Source: an uncultured Chloroflexota bacterium (lineage in GTDB: Bacteria; Chloroflexota; Limnocylindria; Limnocylindrales; Limnocylindraceae). Taken from it: DNA of 13,247 bases. A program made the translations under genes and the position numbers. Location: positions 1 through 13,247 of the forward strand of contig CAINCM010000003.1 of assembly GCA_903847005.1 (NCBI GenBank), in the 5' to 3' direction. This document shows, one piece after another, positions 1 to 5,825 of this stretch (positions are counted from its first letter, which is position 1; each line of letters begins with the position of its first letter). The notes under the pieces are model-generated. The model worked only from the letters and a program-made list of their open reading frames with translations. It ran no database searches and was not told where the DNA came from.

Positions 1-99
1 CGCCGTCGCAAGGATGCGACGTCGCGCGCTGATGCGGCGCGAAGACTCGACGTAGGCCGCGGCGGCCGCCTTCGGGCTCAGACCTTCCGTCACGCTCAC
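1..99 (-). CDS. Sugar ABC transporter permease 2, N-terminus only (MalG-like by context)
   Basis: This is an open frame of 33 codons running off the left edge of the window. It begins at a GTG (99-97) whose bases overlap the TGA stop of the upstream permease in a GTGA arrangement. A second in-frame GTG lies two codons later (93-91). The visible residues start MSVTEGLSPKAAAAAYVES and continue into an arginine-rich stretch, SRRISARRR. That fits the cytosolic N-tail before the first membrane segment of an inner-membrane permease. The call rests mainly on context: binding-protein genes of family 1 are normally followed by a MalF-type and then a MalG-type permease. No EAA loop is visible because the gene is cut, so the family assignment is inferred. 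Confidence 0.7.
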   Translation of the reverse strand, partial: MSVTEGLSPKAAAAAYVESSRRISARRRILATA

Positions 100-1013
100 T
101 TGTCGCCGCCCGCGTAGTAGACCCATCGTCGCTGCGTTCCAAAGAGGATCAGGCTGAGCCCGAGCGTGATCAGGAAGAGCACCCATGCAAGTGTGGCGCC
201 GTAGGAAGGATCCTGGTACGTGAAGAAGTTCTTGAAGAGGTAGATGTTGAAGAAGCTCGTCGAACCCTCGGGGTTGCCGTTGCCGCCGTTGAGCACCTGC
301 GGCACGAGAAAGTACTGCAGGCTCCCCGCGACTCCGAGGATGAGGTTGTAGAAGATGACCGGCGTGATCATGGGGAGCGTGATGTGTCGCAGGCTCGCCC
401 ACCACCCTGCGCCGTCGACGGTGGCCGCCTCATAGAGCTCGGTCGGCACGCCGCCCAGACCCGAGAGGTAGATCACGACCGCCGATCCGATCCCCCAGAT
501 GCCCATCAAGACGAGTGCCGGATAGATAAGGGTGGGATCGTTCACCCATAGCGGCGGATCCGTCACCCCGAAGAGCTCGAGCAGTGTGTTCAGCGGTCCG
601 TTCTGGCCGATCACGCCGGTCCAGCCGATGATGCCGGCCACGAACGGGATCACGTACGGCAGGAACCAGAGAACCCGGAACGTACCCGGCGCCACGAGCG
701 CCTTGCTGTTCAAGACGAGGGCGACGGCGAGCGGCACGAGGATGCCGACCGGCAACGCGATGAGCATGAATCGGAAGGTCACGCCGAGAGCGTTCCACGC
801 CTGCGGGTCCCCGAAGAAGCGGAACCAGTTGTCGAGCCCGATGAACTCGAAGCCTCGCTCGGCGCCAGTCAGCGACGCGTCGAAGAAGGTGAGGAGGAGG
901 CTCGCAACGATCGGGAAGGCATAGAAGACGAGCAGGCCGATGAGCCACGGCGAGACGAACAGGTAGCCCCACTGCGCCTCGCGGCGCTCTGACGCGTTGC
1001 GGAAGATCTTCAC
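96..1013 (-). CDS. Carbohydrate ABC transporter permease (MalF/UgpA type)
   Basis: This 305-aa inner-membrane protein is one half of the transmembrane channel of a sugar importer. About six hydrophobic segments can be read, at roughly residues 16-42, 78-101, 112-134, 164-188, 214-238 and 273-292. The conserved cytoplasmic EAA loop, which docks on the ATPase, is clear at 195-216 (EAATVDGAG, then ITLPMI). Length and topology are normal for the family (about 290-320 aa). The start is a GTG at 1013, with GGAAAGG about 9-15 nt upstream. The gene follows the binding-protein gene after a 134-nt gap containing a strong hairpin, and its stop overlaps the next permease start. No ATPase gene is visible. 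The sugar cannot be told from the sequence; neighbours suggest an amino-sugar oligosaccharide or beta-glucoside. Confidence 0.93.
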   Translation of the reverse strand: MKIFRNASERREAQWGYLFVSPWLIGLLVFYAFPIVASLLLTFFDASLTGAERGFEFIGLDNWFRFFGDPQAWNALGVTFRFMLIALPVGILVPLAVALVLNSKALVAPGTFRVLWFLPYVIPFVAGIIGWTGVIGQNGPLNTLLELFGVTDPPLWVNDPTLIYPALVLMGIWGIGSAVVIYLSGLGGVPTELYEAATVDGAGWWASLRHITLPMITPVIFYNLILGVAGSLQYFLVPQVLNGGNGNPEGSTSFFNIYLFKNFFTYQDPSYGATLAWVLFLITLGLSLILFGTQRRWVYYAGGDK

Positions 1014-1077
1014 TGATCAACGCCTTTCCATCGTCATCGCTCTCATCGAATCTGAAGCATCAGCAAACCTGGGATCT

Positions 1078-1113
1078 GCGCGGGGCGGGTGCGTCGTCGC
1101 ACCCGCCCCGCGC
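1078..1113. terminator. Perfect 16-bp GC-rich hairpin between binding-protein and permease genes
   Basis: The left arm 1078-1093 (gcgcggggcgggtgcg) and right arm 1098-1113 are exact reverse complements around a 4-nt loop, tcgt. The hairpin lies 35 nt downstream of the binding-protein stop and 65 nt upstream of the permease start, both on the minus strand. No T-run follows on the minus strand, where the bases after the stem read agatcccagg. It therefore does not look like a complete intrinsic terminator. By analogy with malE-malF and other binding-protein operons, it could protect the binding-protein mRNA 3' end or cause partial termination, so that more binding protein than permease is made. 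The hairpin itself is seen directly; the role is inferred. Confidence 0.6.
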
Positions 1114-1147
1114 CGTGTTCACGCAAGATCGAGACGAACGACCGAGT

Positions 1148-2533
1148 CTACTCGGCCTCGTCTGCGATCGCCTGGAGTGCCGGCAGGAACGTGTTTGTCA
1201 CGTAATCCGACACGTTCATCGGCTCCTTCAGCAGCTTGGCCGAGAAGTCGCTGTAGATGTACTCCCTCGCCTTCAGATAGTTCGGGATGTACGCCTCGGC
1301 GCTCGGGGTCGATGCGTTGGCGTAGCTCGCCTTCGCAATGTCCCAGTTCACGCCCTGCGGATACTTCTTGTCCAACTCTGCAAAGAACGCATCCTGATCG
1401 GCTTCGCGCGCCGGCATGCCGCCGTAGATCACGAGCAGCTTCGCCGAGGCTTCGCCGAGCAGATACGTCATGAACTTGAACGCCTCGACCGGGTGCTTGC
1501 TGCCGGCCGAGATGCGGAACGTATCCGCATTCATGTCGTTGCTGGTCGTTCCACCGAACGACGGAGTCGGCGCGATGTTCCAATCTTCGCCGAGCACGTC
1601 GCCCAAGCAGCACGTGTACCAGGTGTACGACTGGGCCATGGCGATCTTCCCGGTTGGGAACGCGTTCCCCTGACCCCACTCCTCGAGCGCATTCACGTCG
1701 GCATTCGGAGTGAAGTAGTCCTTGAATGCAGCGTCGTTGTACCACTGCCAGGCATCGATCCAGCCGTCTGGGACTGCAAGCGTCTTGCCATCCGACTGCA
1801 GGAACTGGCCAGGCTTGAACCAGCTCGCCCACTCAGGCGCGCCGTTCCACGGCTGTGCGTATCCGTACTGGACGATCTTCTTCGGGTTGAAGCCCGCTTC
1901 GGTCGCATTCTTGCCAGCGCTGTCGACGGTCAGGAGCATGCCGATCTCACGGATCGTCTCCCAACTCCAGTCGACCTCTGCGCCGTTCAACATGTACTTG
2001 CCGCCGTACGTCGACGGTGGCATCTCAAGTCCGGCCTCTTCGAAGAGCGACGGACGGTAGAACATGAACGACGGGAAGGACGCGAACGGGAGCCCGAGCT
2101 GTCCCTGGCCTCCGACGGCAAACGCCTCGACTGCGGCCGGTGGGAACTGCGCCAGGTCATACCCCGTCTCCGCAATGAGCGGCGTGAGGTCGAGCCACTG
2201 TCCGTAGAATCCGTTCGATCCCGCCACGCCTGCAGGTCCAACCACATCGGGCGGATTCCCTGCGGCGTTCTGCGTCAGCAGCGTGTTCTTCGCGTCGGCG
2301 TTCGGTACCACCTCGAGGGTGACCTGGATGTTCGGGTTGGCGGCATTCCAGGCGTCAACCACCTCCTGCTGCACCGGTACCTGTGTCTCGACGTTGTCGC
2401 CGGTCCCAAGGCCGACGAACCAGCGCAACTGCACGACCTCAGTCGGTTCCGTCGAAGACGACGAGCCGCCACACGCAGCGACCAGCATCATCACCGCGGC
2501 GATCGCGCTGAGACGCCACTTCCTCTGCTTCAT
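1148..2533 (-). CDS. Sugar ABC transporter substrate-binding lipoprotein (family 1)
   Basis: This 461-aa extracytoplasmic solute-binding protein would capture a sugar and hand it to the permeases at 1-1013. The N-terminus has a basic start (MKQRKWR), a hydrophobic core and a lipobox LVAAC with Cys21 as the lipidation site. A Ser/Thr-rich linker (GGSSSSTEPTE) follows. Family-1 signatures include the tract around 59-76 (VDAWNAANPNIQVTLEVV), the repeatedly aromatic middle part, and GKIAMAQSYTW at 295-305, which matches the 'GK-AM' segment of MalE/UgpB-like proteins. Two adjacent cysteines (308-309) are uncommon and could form a vicinal disulfide. The start is supported by AGGAGGG four nt upstream (2544-2538). 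The gene diverges from the GH4 gene. The ligand is unknown; chitooligosaccharide or cellobiose-type sugars are the best guesses from context. Confidence 0.93.
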   Translation of the reverse strand: MKQRKWRLSAIAAVMMLVAACGGSSSSTEPTEVVQLRWFVGLGTGDNVETQVPVQQEVVDAWNAANPNIQVTLEVVPNADAKNTLLTQNAAGNPPDVVGPAGVAGSNGFYGQWLDLTPLIAETGYDLAQFPPAAVEAFAVGGQGQLGLPFASFPSFMFYRPSLFEEAGLEMPPSTYGGKYMLNGAEVDWSWETIREIGMLLTVDSAGKNATEAGFNPKKIVQYGYAQPWNGAPEWASWFKPGQFLQSDGKTLAVPDGWIDAWQWYNDAAFKDYFTPNADVNALEEWGQGNAFPTGKIAMAQSYTWYTCCLGDVLGEDWNIAPTPSFGGTTSNDMNADTFRISAGSKHPVEAFKFMTYLLGEASAKLLVIYGGMPAREADQDAFFAELDKKYPQGVNWDIAKASYANASTPSAEAYIPNYLKAREYIYSDFSAKLLKEPMNVSDYVTNTFLPALQAIADEAE

Positions 2534-2556
2534 GAGTCCCTCCTACTTTTCGCGAG

Positions 2557-2579
2557 GGCGCCCCCCAACGGGGGGTGCC
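2557..2579. promoter_or_regulatory. G/C-tract hairpin in the leader of the binding-protein gene
   Basis: The arms ggcgcccccc (2557-2566) and ggggggtgcc (2570-2579) enclose a 3-nt loop. The six inner pairs are all G-C. One position (2560/2576) is a G-T pair on the plus strand and a C-A mismatch in the minus-strand transcript. It lies about 13 nt upstream of the Shine-Dalgarno sequence of the binding-protein gene and has no T-run after it on that strand. It may be a 5'-end mRNA-stabilising stem or part of a regulatory leader. The role is inferred. Confidence 0.4.
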
Positions 2580-2585
2580 TGCTGC

Positions 2586-2599
2586 GCGTATGAATACGC
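2586..2599. promoter_or_regulatory. Palindromic operator candidate
   Basis: The sequence gcgtat-ga-atacgc has perfect 6-bp arms around a 2-nt centre. It lies 53 bp upstream of the binding-protein start, and its minus-strand TATTCA could double as a -10 element. A second palindrome, gcgcct-c-aggcgc (2617-2629), lies 17 bp further on. Such paired sites in a divergent sugar-gene promoter region suggest binding of a LacI-, ROK- or GntR-type repressor. The palindromes are visible directly; the regulator is not in the window and its type is a guess. Confidence 0.35.
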
Positions 2600-2739
2600 C
2601 TCAGAGGGGTGCGACGGCGCCTCAGGCGCGGCGGGCGCAACCTTAGGAGGGGGTTGGGCGTAGTCGGAGCCTAGAATCAGCCCCGTCCAGCCTCGCTGCA
2701 GGGTGGGCGACGGCCTGCGCGGGCCAACGAGGAGGGTGA

Positions 2740-3999
2740 ATGAAGATCAGCATCATCGGAGCGGGGAGCACCTACACCCCTGAGCTCATCGAGGGGATCG
2801 GCGAAGGGCGGCTGGGTGCCCCGCTCCACGATCTCGTCCTCATGGACGTCGATCGAGGGCGCCTCGATATCCTCGGCGGGCTGGCCAAGCGCATGCTCGA
2901 GAAGGCGGGGTGGAGCGGACGGCTGACGCTCACCACATCGCGCGACGAAGCGCTCGACGGTCCAGACGCCTGCCTGGTGCAGTACCGCATCGGCGGATCT
3001 GCAGCACGAGTCAAGGACGAATCGATCCCGCTCCCCCACGGCGTCCTCGGCCAGGAGACCGTGGGCCCGGGTGGCTGGGCAAAGGCGCTGCGCACCGTGC
3101 CTCCGACGATCGAGATCGCCGAAGCGCTGGCGAAGAGCAGTCCGAAGGCGTGGCTGCTCGACTTTGCGAATCCTGTTTCCATGGTGAGTCAGGCGCTGAT
3201 CGGCGCCGGGCATCGGGCGGTCGGACTCTGCAACTCGGCGATCGGGCTGCAACGGAACGCGGCGAAGCACTTCGGCGTCGCGCCGGAGCGAGTGGAGATC
3301 GAGTCGGCAGGGCTGAATCACGGCGCCTGGTATCGCGAGATCCACGTCGACGGCAAGCCCACGCTCGAGCAGCTCATCGCAACGGAAGGAGCGCGACTCG
3401 CCGAGATGACTGGCTGGAGCGAGGCACAGCTGCGCGAGGAGCGCGCGATCCCGAGCTACTACCTGCGCTACTACGCCGAACCGGAGCAGGTCCTAGCCGA
3501 ACAGCGCGCCGCGGGAACCCGCGGACTCGAAGTCGCGAAGATCGAGGCGCAACTCCTCGAGATGTACAGGGACCCGGCGCTCGCCGAGAAGCCGAAGCTG
3601 CTCGAGAGCCGCGGTGGCGCCTTCTACTCGGCGGCGGCGCTCGATCTCATCGCAGCACTCACCGGCGCGCGTCCGGCGCGACTGGTCGTCAACGTCCGCA
3701 ACGACGGCGCGATACCCGATCTCCCCGACGACCAAGTCATCGAGGTGCTCAGTGAGGTCGACGCCACCGGTGCGCGCCCGATCCCGATTGCACCGCTCGG
3801 CGGGACGCGCCGCGACCTGATCCTCAAGCTCGGTGCGTTCGGGAAGGCCACCGTTGCCGCAGCGCTCTCCGGCGATCGCACGGCGGCGATCGACGCGCTG
3901 GCACTGAATCCGCTCGTCCCGAACCGCGATGTGGCCGAGGCGATCGGAGGCGAACTCCTCGCCGCACACGCCGCACACTTGCCGCGTTTCGCGCGCTGA
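2740..3999 (+). CDS. Glycoside hydrolase family 4, 6-phospho-beta-glucosidase type
   Basis: This 419-aa cytosolic enzyme should hydrolyse a 6-phosphorylated disaccharide by the GH4 mechanism, which uses NAD+ and a divalent metal to oxidise C3 transiently. The N-terminal Rossmann motif GAGSTYTPEL is at 7-16, with the NAD-binding acidic loop LMDVD at 34-38. Further GH4 hallmarks are QYRIGG (81-86), IPLPHGVLGQETVG (96-109), FANPV (142-146), GLCNSAIG (162-169, Cys164 as metal ligand), GLNHGAW (191-197, His194 as metal ligand), SYYLRYY (239-245, likely holding the catalytic Tyr) and RGGAFYS (291-297). Length is normal for the LicH/CelF/ChbF group. The start has AGGAGGG just upstream. It is divergent from the ABC operon and convergent with the kinase operon. 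With an ABC importer in place of a PTS, the phosphate must come from an intracellular kinase. A substrate such as GlcN-GlcNAc-6-phosphate is plausible but unproven; cellobiose-6-phosphate is the main alternative. Confidence 0.93.
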   Translation: MKISIIGAGSTYTPELIEGIGEGRLGAPLHDLVLMDVDRGRLDILGGLAKRMLEKAGWSGRLTLTTSRDEALDGPDACLVQYRIGGSAARVKDESIPLPHGVLGQETVGPGGWAKALRTVPPTIEIAEALAKSSPKAWLLDFANPVSMVSQALIGAGHRAVGLCNSAIGLQRNAAKHFGVAPERVEIESAGLNHGAWYREIHVDGKPTLEQLIATEGARLAEMTGWSEAQLREERAIPSYYLRYYAEPEQVLAEQRAAGTRGLEVAKIEAQLLEMYRDPALAEKPKLLESRGGAFYSAAALDLIAALTGARPARLVVNVRNDGAIPDLPDDQVIEVLSEVDATGARPIPIAPLGGTRRDLILKLGAFGKATVAAALSGDRTAAIDALALNPLVPNRDVAEAIGGELLAAHAAHLPRFAR

Positions 4000-4013
4000 T
4001 CGCATCGGTATAG

Positions 4014-4030
4014 CGCGTCAACACGACGCG
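4014..4030. terminator. Weak hairpin between convergent genes
   Basis: The arms cgcgtc (4014-4019) and gacgcg (4025-4030) surround a 5-nt loop in the 69-bp gap between the converging GH4 and kinase genes. There is no T-run on either strand, so it would be at best a weak or factor-dependent bidirectional terminator. The position is the main argument. Confidence 0.3.
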
Positions 4031-4068
4031 TCGGGGGATTGCTGGTGCAAACGACCGGTCGGCGTGCC

Positions 4069-5172
4069 TCAGACCTTGACGGGTTTCGCCTTCTTGATCG
4101 CGGCGCGCAACGCCGCCTCCGCTCGCGCGCGGGCGGTCGGCCCGACCCCGGACTCGTCGAGCGCATAGAGGAGCGCGCCGAGCGCCGGGGGCTCGCGCAG
4201 TGGACGGATCTCGGCGTTAGGAATCGCATCGCTGAGCGCGTTGTAGAGGCGCGCGCGATATCCGGGAAGCGAGGACAGGATCGTGCTTCCGATGAGCACG
4301 ATGGGAATCCGACGTCGGCGCGACGGCGCGCGGCGCTGCGCGGCCACGGCAAAGGCCACCGCGTGGTCGATCATCAGCGTCTCGATCTCGCGGGCAACGC
4401 GATCGCCGCGCTCGGACTCCTCGAGAAGCACGCGTCCCAGCGCGCCGATGCCGCCGTTTGGAACGCGGTTCTCTAGCACCGCGTCGAGAAGCGCGCGAAG
4501 CGAGGGGAATCGGGTCGCGCGCAAGATCGCACGGCCGAGGCTGGTGCGCGGACCACGCCCCTCGCGGGCGCGCACCGCAGCGCCGAGCGCCGCCACACTG
4601 AGACCGCTGCCGCCGCCGAAGTCGCCGGAGATGTCGCCGAGCGCGGCAAAGCGCGCGGTTCTCCCCTTCTCGTTCACGCCGATCGCGTTCACGCCGGCGC
4701 CGCCGACGATCGCGATCCCCACGCCGTCGCGGGTCGCCACGCGCAGGCCGGCCTCTGAGTCGTTTCGCGTCGAGAGGCGATTCGCCAGTCGCGCCGCACC
4801 GCGGCCGGCGAGCGCGCCGCGTACCGCCTTCGCATCGCGAGGCGTGTCGATCCCCGCCATGCAGAGCGCCACCGCCGCCGGCCGTTCGCCTCGGCGCTTC
4901 GCCCGTGCCAGCGCGGCGTCGATGCCGGAACGGAGCAGTGCCGCCGCCGGGAGGAGTCCGATCCCCTGGGGATTGCTGCCGCCGACCCGGACCCACGCGA
5001 GCAACCGTCCGCTCGTGTCGGCGAGGATGATGTCGGTCTTCGAGTTGCCGCCATCCACTCCGACGATCAGTGGATGCGCCGCGCGGGCTCCCAGATCGCG
5101 TCGATTCGCAGCTCGTGCCTTCGCACTTCGCGCCTTCGGACTTCGCTTCGCGGCGCGTCGCTTCGTCGTCAC
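4069..5172 (-). CDS. BadF/BadG/BcrA/BcrD-family sugar kinase (N-acetylglucosamine kinase-like)
   Basis: This 367-aa protein of the ASKHA fold is expected to phosphorylate an amino sugar or its oligosaccharide with ATP in the cytosol. Motifs are the phosphate-1 loop VGVDGGNSKTD (37-47), CMAGID (104-109), NDSEA (137-141, probable catalytic Asp138), the phosphate-2 region IVGGAGVNAIGV (155-166), GDISGDFGGG (179-188) and the adenosine-side IVLIGSTI (291-298). The phosphate-2 loop reads GGAG, where relatives usually have GTG. Residues 1-33 form a Lys/Arg/Ala-rich, probably disordered tail not expected in this family, encoded partly by a 15-bp tandem repeat. The start is a GTG overlapping the deacetylase stop (GTGA), so translation is probably coupled. 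It may supply the phosphate that the GH4 enzyme needs; glucosamine, GlcNAc or a disaccharide are all possible substrates. Confidence 0.85.
   Translation of the reverse strand: MTTKRRAAKRSPKARSAKARAANRRDLGARAAHPLIVGVDGGNSKTDIILADTSGRLLAWVRVGGSNPQGIGLLPAAALLRSGIDAALARAKRRGERPAAVALCMAGIDTPRDAKAVRGALAGRGAARLANRLSTRNDSEAGLRVATRDGVGIAIVGGAGVNAIGVNEKGRTARFAALGDISGDFGGGSGLSVAALGAAVRAREGRGPRTSLGRAILRATRFPSLRALLDAVLENRVPNGGIGALGRVLLEESERGDRVAREIETLMIDHAVAFAVAAQRRAPSRRRRIPIVLIGSTILSSLPGYRARLYNALSDAIPNAEIRPLREPPALGALLYALDESGVGPTARARAEAALRAAIKKAKPVKV
5117..5146. repeat. 15-bp tandem repeat in the kinase N-terminal tail
   Basis: Two adjacent 15-bp copies (gccttcgcacttcgc at 5117-5131, gccttcggacttcgc at 5132-5146) differ at one base. 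On the minus strand they encode the pentapeptides RSPKA and RSAKA, followed by a degenerate third unit RAANR. This shows that the basic N-terminal tail grew by in-frame duplication. Confidence 0.75.
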
Positions 5173-5810
5173 CAGTCAATCTCCCCGAAGTTGTCTGGAA
5201 TCTCCTTCTGATCGAGCTCGTCTACGGTGACGAAGGTGGCGCCCTCGTCGCGGAGCCGTGCGACGATGCGCGCGATCTTCTCGTGCGTGTACGACGGCCA
5301 CGTGTGGAAGAGGAGGATCGCACCGTCACCGTGAGCACGCGTGCTCTCGACCGCCGCGTCCTCCATGTGCTGCGCCGTCTCACGATGATCCCAGTCGTCC
5401 CCCGTTGCGCTCCAGAGCACCTGTCGGTACCCGAGTCGATCGAGCGCAGCGCGCACGCGCGGATCTTTCGCGCCCGCACCGAACGGCGAGCGAAACCACG
5501 GCGCCGGATCGCGCTTGCAGATCGCTTCGATCGAACCGGCGGCCGCCTTGATGTCTTCCATCAGCCCAGCTTCGGTGAGCAGGTTCATCTTGGCGTGATA
5601 GTGCGAGTGATTGCCGATCAGATGACCGTCCTCTGCGATGCGACGCGCCTGGTCCGGGAATGCCTCGGCCCAACGCCCCTGTACGAAGAACGTCCCGCGA
5701 ACCTCGAGGCTGCCGAGCGTCTCGCGAAGGCGATCCTCTGATCCGACCAGGTGATGCGGTCGGTCTGGATGCTCGGCGTCGAAGGTGAGTGCCACGCGCA
5801 TGTTGTTCAC
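5169..5810 (-). CDS. Cytosolic NodB-family polysaccharide/oligosaccharide deacetylase (CE4-like)
   Basis: This 213-aa protein is essentially one NodB domain and would remove N-acetyl groups from a sugar, releasing acetate. Motif 1 is TFDAEHPDRP (9-18): the catalytic-base Asp11 is present, but the usual second Asp of TFDD is Ala. Motif 2 is HSHYH (68-72) with the metal-binding histidines. Motif 3 is RSPFGAG (107-113), motif 4 DDWD (138-141) and motif 5 LLFHTWP (166-172). There is no signal peptide or membrane segment, so it should act in the cytosol, unlike most CE4 enzymes. The annotated start is GTG at 5810; ATG at 5801, three codons later, is equally possible, and the GAGG upstream does not settle it. 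It lies 15 nt after the dehydrogenase gene and overlaps the kinase start. I infer a role like ChbG: deacetylating imported or phosphorylated chitooligosaccharide before GH4 cleavage. Confidence 0.85.
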   Translation of the reverse strand: MNNMRVALTFDAEHPDRPHHLVGSEDRLRETLGSLEVRGTFFVQGRWAEAFPDQARRIAEDGHLIGNHSHYHAKMNLLTEAGLMEDIKAAAGSIEAICKRDPAPWFRSPFGAGAKDPRVRAALDRLGYRQVLWSATGDDWDHRETAQHMEDAAVESTRAHGDGAILLFHTWPSYTHEKIARIVARLRDEGATFVTVDELDQKEIPDNFGEIDW

Positions 5811-5825
5811 AGCCTCATTCTCACA

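Larger units (their letters stand above)
2534..2739. promoter_or_regulatory. Divergent intergenic region between importer operon and GH4 gene
   Basis: This 206-bp region separates the start codons of the binding-protein gene (minus) and the GH4 gene (plus), so both promoters should lie here. Good Shine-Dalgarno sequences are visible on both sides: AGGAGGG at 2544-2538 for the minus gene and AGGAGGG at 2730-2736 for the plus gene. A TAGAAT at 2672-2677 could be a plus-strand -10 box, but no -35 box stands at normal spacing. The region also holds palindromes and a short direct repeat (cgcctcag at 2597-2604 and 2618-2625). No regulator gene is in the window. Confidence 0.55.

Noticed and set aside
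1115..2593. 492-codon open frame on the plus strand opposite the binding-protein gene
   Set aside because: It is antisense to a clear lipoprotein gene, has Arg/His/Val-rich content typical of GC-rich shadow frames, and shows no recognisable motif.
2654..2677. TTGGGC and TAGAAT as a plus-strand promoter for the GH4 gene
   Set aside because: The spacer is only 12 nt, too short for a normal sigma-70 type promoter; only the TAGAAT is kept as a weak candidate.
4052..4061. 10-bp palindrome cgaccggtcg near the kinase stop
   Set aside because: It has no loop and is short for a GC-rich genome, so it could easily occur by chance.
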